Assembly: GCF_001541315.1 (NCBI RefSeq)
Contig: NZ_LMVK01000003.1
Coordinates: 62,001 to 126,000 of the forward strand
Length of the DNA stretch: 64,000 nt
Reading direction: 5' to 3'
DNA from: Agrobacterium tumefaciens str. B6
Lineage (GTDB): Bacteria > Pseudomonadota > Alphaproteobacteria > Rhizobiales > Rhizobiaceae
Shown here: piece after piece, positions 58,626 through 64,000 of the stretch
Numbering within the stretch: the stretch's first letter is position 1
How the letters are laid out: every line of letters begins with the position of its first letter
Notes under the pieces: model-generated
What the model was told of the DNA's origin: nothing
Seen by the model: only the letters and a program-made list of their open reading frames with translations
The model's database searches: none
Program-made: the position numbers and the translations under genes

Positions 58626-59702
58626 ATGTTTGCTGCCTTTCGGCGCTTCAAGGGTTTGTTCGCAGTCGCCGCGCTTGGTATCGCGGTGTCTTTCGTAGCT
58701 GTTGATATGGCAGAAGCACGCCGCGCCAGCGGTGGTTTCGGCAGCCGCGGCACGCGCACCTATTCGGCTCCGCCTTCGACCAGCACGGCGCCCGGCCAGA
58801 CCGCGCCGATCAACCGCAGCATGACGCCCAATACTAATCAGGCAGCACCGAGCGCTGCTCAGCCGGCCCGTCCCGGTGCGCAGGCGCCGCAGCAAAATCG
58901 CGGCCTGTTCGGCGGCATGATGGGTGGTTTGATGGGCGGCCTGTTGATGGGCGGCCTGTTCGGCATGCTTCTCGGCGGTGGCTTTGGTGGCATGGCCGGT
59001 TTCTTCGGCATGCTGCTGCAGGTGGCGCTGATCGGCCTCCTCGTTATGCTCGCCATGCGTTTCTTCGCATCGCGCCGTCAGGGTCAGCCCGCTTATGGCT
59101 CGGCCGGCGGTTCGCAGCGCACGGATCATTCAAGTTCCTCCTATAATGGCGGTTCGCAGGCGGGTCCTTCCGCATCCTCGTTCAAGATTCCGAAGATTGG
59201 TGCTCTGGCCGGTGCTGCGGGTGGTGCTGCGGCTGCTACTGCGGCAACGGCAAAGCCCGTGCCCCACGCCAATGCCATCTCGGAAGGCGATGAAATCGGT
59301 ATCACGCAGGGTGACCTCGAAACCTTCCAGAAAATGCTGGAAGATGTGCAGGCTGCCTATGCGGCCGAGGATTACGGCACGCTGCGCAAGCTGACGACGC
59401 CGGAAGCCATGTCCTATCTCGCGGAAGAACTGAGCGACAACGCGACCAGCGGTGTGAAAAACGACGTGCGCGACGTGACGCTGCTGCAGGGCGATGTCGC
59501 CGAAGCCTGGCACGAAGAAGGGCAGGATTACGCAACGGTTGCGATGCGTTACTCCGCCATCGACGTGATGCGTGACCGCACGTCCGGCAAGGTAGTCGAA
59601 GGCGATGAACAGCATCCGTCCGAAGCGGTCGAGATGTGGACCTTCGTCCGTCGCCCCGGCAACGATAACTGGCAGGTCGCCGCCATTCAGGCCGCTGCCT
59701 GA
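58626..59702 (+). CDS. Tim44/TimA-like domain protein
   Basis: A 358-residue membrane-associated protein. A signal-like helix at residues 12-30 is followed by a Pro/Gln-rich linker. A very Gly/Met-rich hydrophobic stretch (GMMGGLMGGLLMGGLFGMLLGG) leads into a helix LLQVALIGLLVMLAMRFFAS. The C-terminal domain (residues about 225-358) with QKMLEDVQAAYAAEDYGTLRKL and VEMWTFVRRPGNDNWQVAAIQ is Tim44-like. Bacterial Tim44-domain proteins (TimA) are inner-membrane anchors of unknown role. ATG at 58626 has CAGGAGA before it. Confidence 0.9.
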   Translation: MFAAFRRFKGLFAVAALGIAVSFVAVDMAEARRASGGFGSRGTRTYSAPPSTSTAPGQTAPINRSMTPNTNQAAPSAAQPARPGAQAPQQNRGLFGGMMGGLMGGLLMGGLFGMLLGGGFGGMAGFFGMLLQVALIGLLVMLAMRFFASRRQGQPAYGSAGGSQRTDHSSSSYNGGSQAGPSASSFKIPKIGALAGAAGGAAAATAATAKPVPHANAISEGDEIGITQGDLETFQKMLEDVQAAYAAEDYGTLRKLTTPEAMSYLAEELSDNATSGVKNDVRDVTLLQGDVAEAWHEEGQDYATVAMRYSAIDVMRDRTSGKVVEGDEQHPSEAVEMWTFVRRPGNDNWQVAAIQAAA

Positions 59703-60192
59703 GGCAACAGCCCGAGTTTTATCGAACGAAATGGCCCGGAGGTTCACGAACCTCCGGGCTTTTGTTTATCAGGACGCAAAGACGTCGACCGTCCTGAAAT
59801 TTCGTCCCGGATACTCCTTGCCCTGGGCAGACGCGGCAGGGCAAAAAACCGATTGATAAATCTAACGGGTGATATCTCCGCCGATCATTGGCTGCAATTT
59901 CCGCTTCACCCTGCTATGCAGGGCTTTGAGCCCTGTTTGTCGTGGCATGTCGCCGGTGCATGGCTCGACCGCTTCACGGAATTGCCTTTTTTCATTCATC
60001 CGGCATTCAGTCCCTGCATCCTAACCAGAAAGCATACACGTCAATGTGACTTTTCGCGCCGGTTCTAAACCGCTTTGGAAAGGGAACCACAGCCGCAAAA
60101 CAGCGTTGACAATCCAATTCCCGGCCCGCCTCCCGCAAGCCGGGCTGGGTGGCCGGGCAATGCACGGCCCGCGAGAACGGAGAGCTATCGAG
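59703..60192. other. Intergenic region before the OpgC-type gene
   Basis: About 490 nt. It holds the terminator of the Tim44 gene and a weaker hairpin CAGGGCT-TTG-AGCCCTG at 59919-59935 followed by TTTGT. Frames in it lack ribosome sites and family resemblance. The promoter of the acyltransferase gene must be near its 3' side. Confidence 0.5.
59734..59765 (+). terminator. Terminator after Tim44-domain gene
   Basis: GCCCGGAGGTTC and GAACCTCCGGGC are perfect 12-base arms around AC, followed by TTTTG. Confidence 0.88.
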
Positions 60193-61383
60193 ATGAAACG
60201 CTTCGACCTGATCGACGGGATGCGTGGTTACTTCCTCGTCTTCATGCTGATCAACCATCTGGTGTTTGCCGGCGGCTTCTGGCTGGTGGAAATCAATCAC
60301 CGGCAGTTTGCCTTTGTCGAGGACGCGCAGGGCTTCGTCTTCCTGTCCGGCCTGCTGATCGGCATGGTCTATGCGCGCAAGATGATGAAATATGGCTATG
60401 ACGCCGGCAAACAGATGATCTGGAACCGGGCGATGGAGCTTTATCGTTATGCGATGGGTCTCGTCATCGCCGTGCTGTTCTTCCGCATGGTCATCCCGCA
60501 TGCGCCCTATATCTGGTACAACTGGCTGGGTATGACGACGTTCGACGATCCGCTGCGTCTGGCGGCGATTGCGACATTCCTCTTCCAGCCGACCTTCATG
60601 GATATTCTGCCGCAATATATCGTCTACATGCTGTTTGCGCCGGTCCTTGTTAAGCTCTGCCTTGACGGCAAGTGGGCGTATGTCATGGCCGGTTCCCTGC
60701 TGGTCTGGATGGCGGGCCAGCTTGGTCTTCAGCAGATCGTGACGACGCCGCTCAACGAACTCGTCAAGGGTGCGGACGAGCAGGGTATCCGCGTCAGCTT
60801 CAACCTGCTCGGCTGGCAGTTGGTTTTCTATTCGGGGCTGGTGATGGGCGCGATGACGGCGCAGAACCGCATTCCGTGGAAGGCGATCTTCTCACCGCAG
60901 CACACATGGCTTCCAAAGGCAGCGCTTGTCATCTGCCTGTTCTTCATGCCGCTGCGCATCGCCACCGCCTGGGGCCTGATGCCGGAATTCATGATGGGCA
61001 AGTTCTCCACCATGGAAATCCGCGCCGATTTCGGCCCGGTTTACCTCATCAACTTCCTGGCGGTTGGCGTTGGCCTGACCTGGCTGGTGATTGCCGGTCC
61101 GCACCACCACCGTCCGCTTGTGCGCTCCATTGCTGAGGGCGTCATCTGGGTGCTGTCGTTGAAGTTCCTGCAACTGCTCGGTCGCCATTCGCTGCAGGTC
61201 TATGTCTGGCATGTGGCGATCGTCTACGGCGTCTATTATCTCGACGGCCGCACGGCGGAACTGTCGCAGCTGAACAAGACGCTGATCGCTTTCACGGCCA
61301 TCGGATTGCTGGCCTTGCCGGCCCTGTGGCGGGAGCGCGACAAGTGGTTCGGCAGCAGCGGCCAGAAGACGGCCGGCGCTTAA
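60193..61383 (+). CDS. OpgC-type membrane acyltransferase
   Basis: A 396-residue polytopic membrane protein with about 10 helices. RFDLIDGMRGYFLVFMLINHLVFAG opens it; the Arg and His of this segment are typical of the OpgC/acyltransferase-3 class. Near the end it has LLGRHSLQVYVWHVAIVYGVYYL. OpgC adds succinyl groups to osmoregulated periplasmic or cyclic glucans in related bacteria; here the acceptor is inferred only. ATG at 60193 follows GAGAACGGAGAG. Confidence 0.85.
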   Translation: MKRFDLIDGMRGYFLVFMLINHLVFAGGFWLVEINHRQFAFVEDAQGFVFLSGLLIGMVYARKMMKYGYDAGKQMIWNRAMELYRYAMGLVIAVLFFRMVIPHAPYIWYNWLGMTTFDDPLRLAAIATFLFQPTFMDILPQYIVYMLFAPVLVKLCLDGKWAYVMAGSLLVWMAGQLGLQQIVTTPLNELVKGADEQGIRVSFNLLGWQLVFYSGLVMGAMTAQNRIPWKAIFSPQHTWLPKAALVICLFFMPLRIATAWGLMPEFMMGKFSTMEIRADFGPVYLINFLAVGVGLTWLVIAGPHHHRPLVRSIAEGVIWVLSLKFLQLLGRHSLQVYVWHVAIVYGVYYLDGRTAELSQLNKTLIAFTAIGLLALPALWRERDKWFGSSGQKTAGA

Positions 61384-61578
61384 CAGCCTGTCGCGGACCG
61401 AATCTGATTGCTTTGCGGGGCGGTTTTCCGCCCCGTACTTGCGTGCGCGGCCATTCCTTTCTATATGCAGCCCTTAAATCCGCAGGATGGCGAGACAGGA
61501 CGGCCCGATTGATGGCCATGGTTTCTCGCGGCGGATGACCGACAGGCGGCGGGGCCTTTACCCCCGTTATGACTGACG

Positions 61579-62787
61579 ATGGGAAAAAACGTGAATACGC
61601 TCGATTTTGACAAGAGGCCGGAAGATACCCGGATCGTTGTCGCCATGTCCGGTGGCGTCGATTCTTCCGTGGTGGCCGGTATCCTCAAGCGCGAGGGCTA
61701 TGATGTCCTCGGCATTACCCTCCAGCTTTACGACCACGGTGCCGCCGTGCACCGCGCCGGCTCCTGTTGCGCCGGGCAGGATATCGACGATGCGCGCAGG
61801 GTCTGCGAAACGCTCGGCATTCCCCACTACGTGCTGGATTACGAAGCGCGGTTCCGCGAAACCGTCATCAACCCCTTTGCCGAAGCCTATGCGATGGGCG
61901 AGACGCCGATCCCCTGCGTGGCCTGCAACCAGACGGTAAAATTCGCCGATCTGCTCGCCACGGCGCAGGAACTGGGTGCGGATGCGCTGGCAACCGGCCA
62001 TTATATCCGCTCGCGCCCCAATCCCGTTGCCGGACAGCCGGGCCGTCGCGCGCTCTATCGCCCTATCGACAGCGACCGTGACCAGAGCTGGTTCCTGTTT
62101 GCGACGACGCAGGAGCAGATCGACTATCTGCGCTTCCCGCTCGGCGGCCTCTCCAAGGCCGAAACGCGGGCGCTGGCGGAAGATATGGGGCTTGTCGTCG
62201 CCAAGAAGGCCGACAGCCAGGACATCTGTTTCGTGCCGCAGGGCAAATACACCGATATCATCAACAAGCTGAAGCCGAATGCGGCATTGGCGGGCGATAT
62301 CGTCCATCTGGACGGGCGCGTGCTCGGCCGCCATGACGGCATCGTGCATTATACCATCGGCCAACGCCGGGGCATCGGCGTCGCGACCGGAGAGCCGCTC
62401 TACGTCGTGCATCTCGATGCGCGGGGCCGCCGGGTCATCGTTGGCCCGCGCGAAGCGCTGGAAACCCGCCGGGTCTATCTGCGCGACATGAACTGGCTGG
62501 GCGATGGCGAGCTGGTAAATGATGCAGGGCAGGGCTTTGCCTGTTTCGCCAAGGTGCGCTCCACCCGTCCGCCAACCGAAGCGATGCTGCATGCAGACGA
62601 AAACGGCATCTATGTGGATCTGATGACCGGTGAGGCCGGCGTCGCTCCTGGCCAGGCCTGCGTGCTTTATTCCGCACCGGGGGCCGATGCCCGCGTTTAC
62701 GGCGGCGGTTTCATCGAACGGTCGGAACGCTCAGTGGATGCCGAGGCATCGCTCAAGGCGCTTCTGGAAAAGCCGGTTGCCGCCTGA
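61579..62787 (+). CDS. mnmA: tRNA-specific 2-thiouridylase MnmA
   Basis: Makes 2-thiouridine at wobble position 34 of Lys, Glu and Gln tRNAs. The 402-residue protein has the PP-loop SGGVDSS (residues 24-30), [12 protein letters not shown], the catalytic Cys113 in PIPCVACN and Cys217 in [11 protein letters not shown], then [14 protein letters not shown]. Both thiol-relay cysteines are present. ATG at 61579 is used. An elongator tRNA-Met lies 135 nt downstream with its own promoter. Confidence 0.96.
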   Translation: MGKNVNTLDFDKRPEDTRIVVAMSGGVDSSVVAGILKREGYDVLGITLQLYDHGAAVHRAGSCCAGQDIDDARRVCETLGIPHYVLDYEARFRETVINPFAEAYAMGETPIPCVACNQTVKFADLLATAQELGADALATGHYIRSRPNPVAGQPGRRALYRPIDSDRDQSWFLFATTQEQIDYLRFPLGGLSKAETRALAEDMGLVVAKKADSQDICFVPQGKYTDIINKLKPNAALAGDIVHLDGRVLGRHDGIVHYTIGQRRGIGVATGEPLYVVHLDARGRRVIVGPREALETRRVYLRDMNWLGDGELVNDAGQGFACFAKVRSTRPPTEAMLHADENGIYVDLMTGEAGVAPGQACVLYSAPGADARVYGGGFIERSERSVDAEASLKALLEKPVAA

Positions 62788-62841
62788 AACCATTCGCTTT
62801 TCGCAGCAATGCGGAAAGCGAATTTTTTGCGCATCTTGCGC

Positions 62842-62870
62842 TTGACACTTTGGGGAGCGGCACCTTATAA
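62842..62870 (+). promoter_or_regulatory. Sigma-70 promoter of tRNA-Met
   Basis: TTGACA (62842-62847) and TTATAA (62865-62870) are separated by exactly 17 nt, a near-consensus promoter 53 nt before the tRNA. Confidence 0.8.
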
Positions 62871-62922
62871 GCCGCTCATCCTGATGGAACGGTCGGTCAC
62901 ATGACTGTCACGTTTCCACTGT

Positions 62923-62999
62923 GGCGGGGTAGCTCAGGTGGTTAGAGCAGCGGAATCATAATCCGCGTGTCGGGGGTTCAAGTCCCTCTCCCGCTACCA
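62923..62999 (+). tRNA. tRNA-Met(CAU), elongator
   Basis: A 77-nt tRNA with encoded CCA. The anticodon loop ATCATAA gives CAU, the stem GCGGA/TCCGC is perfect, and the T-loop TTCAAGT is canonical. The acceptor pairs G1 with T72 as in alphaproteobacterial elongator Met tRNAs. CAU could also belong to tRNA-Ile2; the overall sequence favours elongator Met. Confidence 0.93.
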
Positions 63000-63106
63000 C
63001 TTTCCTTCATATGAAAAATCCAAACCGCGTCGTTCTGCGCCCGTGTTTCGTTGCTTTTCCGAGCGGGAAAAACGATGGATCATTTGGTGTTTGCCGGTAA
63101 GTTTCG

Positions 63107-63154
63107 CCCAAAAAAAGGGAAACCCGCTTACTGCAAAAATGCAGCCAGCGGGTC
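63107..63154 (-). terminator. Terminator of the small secreted-protein gene
   Basis: ACCCGCT and AGCGGGT arms enclose an inner CTGC/GCAG pair around AAAAAT; seven A residues at about 63111-63117 give a T-run on the minus strand. Confidence 0.75.
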
Positions 63155-63218
63155 TCAACCTCTACCCCCTCCCACAAGGGCGGCTGCACAAAAGCACATT
63201 GAATGAATTATGGCAAGA

Positions 63219-63497
63219 TCAAGGCGACCATATTGTTGCGGTGGAGGGCCCTGTTCTCCAGTTTATTGGTGGATGGCAAAGCGTGACCAGTTCCGTGCGC
63301 CGTTGGTAAGGGGAGCGATAGGACACCAGGTTTTCGGTGCAGCCCATTTTTTCAACGGCCCGCGGTTGGTAATGTGTCTTGTGCGGTGAAACCTGTTCGC
63401 GGCCATAAACGATCATGTCTGCGGCAAGCGAGGTGTTTGGTATCGACAGGACGGCGAATGCGGCAGTCAAAAGAATTCTTCTCGAATATGCGGACAT
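63219..63497 (-). CDS. Small secreted protein
   Basis: A 92-residue protein with a signal peptide (MSAYSRRILLTAAFAVLSIP, cleavage near SLA-ADM). The mature part is DMIVYGREQVSPHK, then a region with two cysteines (MGCTEN and TLCHPP) that may form a disulfide. No family is recognised. ATG at 63497 has GGGGAAGAG before it on the minus strand. A terminator lies downstream at 63107-63154, so it is a single-gene unit. Confidence 0.75.
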   Translation of the reverse strand: MSAYSRRILLTAAFAVLSIPNTSLAADMIVYGREQVSPHKTHYQPRAVEKMGCTENLVSYRSPYQRRTELVTLCHPPINWRTGPSTATIWSP

Positions 63498-63816
63498 GGC
63501 TCTTCCCCTGTTTATCAACGCAGGAGAACGTCCGGCGCTATGAGCCGTTCCAGGGTTGATGCTGATATTTTCGCGCGTGGCGGCGGCGGCAAAAAAAGAT
63601 GCCCGCTCAAGGCGGGCAATCAGAGGGGAACTGAGGTTAGGAGCCTCGCGTCTGAAACGGACATCTTCAGCATAAGTTCCGCTTGCAGGATAATTTCCGC
63701 AGCGTCGTGCCGACGGGACAGCTGCGAAGGCAAGGTATTCCAGGCCGCATCGCCTGGAACGATTCGGTGTGCGGAAACAATGGTGCTTTCCTGAGGATTC
63801 AATCTTTAGGGAAATT
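63498..63816. other. Intergenic region downstream of tRNA-Gly
   Basis: About 320 nt. It contains the minus-strand terminator at 63591-63618 and a 60-codon TTG-started minus frame (63620-63802) ending just before that hairpin. The promoter of the small secreted protein gene must lie at its left side. No other element is evident. Confidence 0.5.
63591..63618 (-). terminator. Terminator 200 nt downstream of tRNA-Gly
   Basis: TGCCCGC and GCGGGCA arms around TCAAG with seven A residues at 63591-63597, a strong minus-strand terminator. The tRNA-Gly primary transcript would reach it after about 300 nt. Confidence 0.85.
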
Positions 63817-63891
63817 TGGAGCGGGCGAAGGGATTTGAACCCTCGACCCCAACCTTGGCAAGGTTGTGCTCTACCCCTGAGCTACACCCGC
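63817..63891 (-). tRNA. tRNA-Gly(GCC)
   Basis: A 75-nt tRNA with encoded CCA. On the minus strand it starts GCGGGTGTAGCTCAG; the anticodon loop TTGCCAA gives GCC between the perfect arms AACCT and AGGTT, and the T-loop TTCAAAT is intact. Confidence 0.96.
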
Positions 63892-63951
63892 TCAAATCCA
63901 CCGGTCCGGGGTAGTACGCTGAACCGTGGGCCGCCAAGCGGCGACGGGCGC

Positions 63952-63980
63952 TATATCGCTCAATCGATTCTGGAATGCAA
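63952..63980 (-). promoter_or_regulatory. Candidate promoter of tRNA-Gly
   Basis: On the minus strand TTGCAT (63980-63975) and GATATA (63957-63952) are 17 nt apart, about 60 nt before the tRNA. Confidence 0.5.
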
Positions 63981-64000
63981 CAGGGAAATGACAAAAACGC

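Noticed and set aside
59919..59935. Hairpin CAGGGCT-TTG-AGCCCTG
   Set aside because: Short 7-bp stem with a weak T stretch and no gene it would terminate; not listed as terminator.
63620..63802. 60-codon minus frame between the terminator and tRNA-Gly
   Set aside because: TTG start with poor ribosome site and no family; kept as a finding about the region, not called as a gene.

Overview
This window reads as core chromosome of an alphaproteobacterium of the Rhizobiaceae, most likely Agrobacterium. The grounds are its high-GC coding style, alphaproteobacterial small families (GapR/DUF2312, DUF1192, DUF1465/RcdA, DUF1244, DUF465), a serC-motif RNA leader, CtrA-type TTAA-N7-TTAA boxes, a zinc-free L36, and gene orders such as ruvCAB to tol-pal to tilS-ftsH-glmM and serC-serA. 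Genus assignment is recognition from memory, not a search. I see no insertion sequence, prophage, CRISPR array or integrase. The only locally AT-rich, foreign-looking gene is a small winged-helix frame at 12703-12957.

Layout. 1-6.8 kb: 3' part of pyruvate kinase (cut by the window edge) behind a DUF1036 gene, an N-formylglutamate-amidohydrolase-like gene, DUF1244, gapR, a TPR protein, rpmJ, the purE-purK pair and two divergent DUF465 genes. 6.8-16.6 kb: TauE/SafE permease, ThiE-like protein, exported Sel1 protein, suhB, a MotA/ExbB-like plus OmpA-like pair, a small winged-helix gene, a flavoprotein dehydrogenase and an MsbA-type ABC exporter. 16.6-19.9 kb: rpmE, rcdA with two upstream CtrA-type boxes, an MFS transporter coupled to DUF1192, and a 51-residue membrane protein. 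19.9-28.2 kb: a glycolysis/pentose-phosphate block on the minus strand (tkt-gap, a K+/H+ antiporter, pgk, class I aldolase), interrupted by a small lipoprotein gene. 28.5-32.4 kb: DUF4164, zapA, 6S RNA, a CNNM/CBS membrane protein, fau and a metallophosphoesterase. 32.5-38.4 kb: exported MBL-fold protein, FMN-binding protein, yebC, luciferase-like oxidoreductase and a chemotaxis receptor.

38.6-54.3 kb is a long same-strand run: ruvC-ruvA-ruvB, DUF2945, DinB, two tandem NUDIX hydrolases, ybgC, tolQ-tolR-tolA-tolB-pal-cpoB (cell-envelope constriction), tilS, ftsH and glmM. Many junctions there are 4-nt ATGA overlaps, implying translational coupling. 54.4-63.9 kb: a beta-barrel outer membrane protein with a CtrA-type box, serC-serA behind an RNA leader, a Tim44-domain protein, an OpgC-type acyltransferase, mnmA, elongator tRNA-Met, a small secreted protein and tRNA-Gly(GCC).

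No new multi-gene defence or biosynthetic system is evident. The most interesting signals are regulatory: CtrA-type boxes upstream of rcdA and an outer membrane protein gene, long perfect palindromes before the aldolase and flavoprotein genes, and an rpmE leader hairpin. The most interesting gene-level item is an orphan proton-channel/OmpA motor-like pair.
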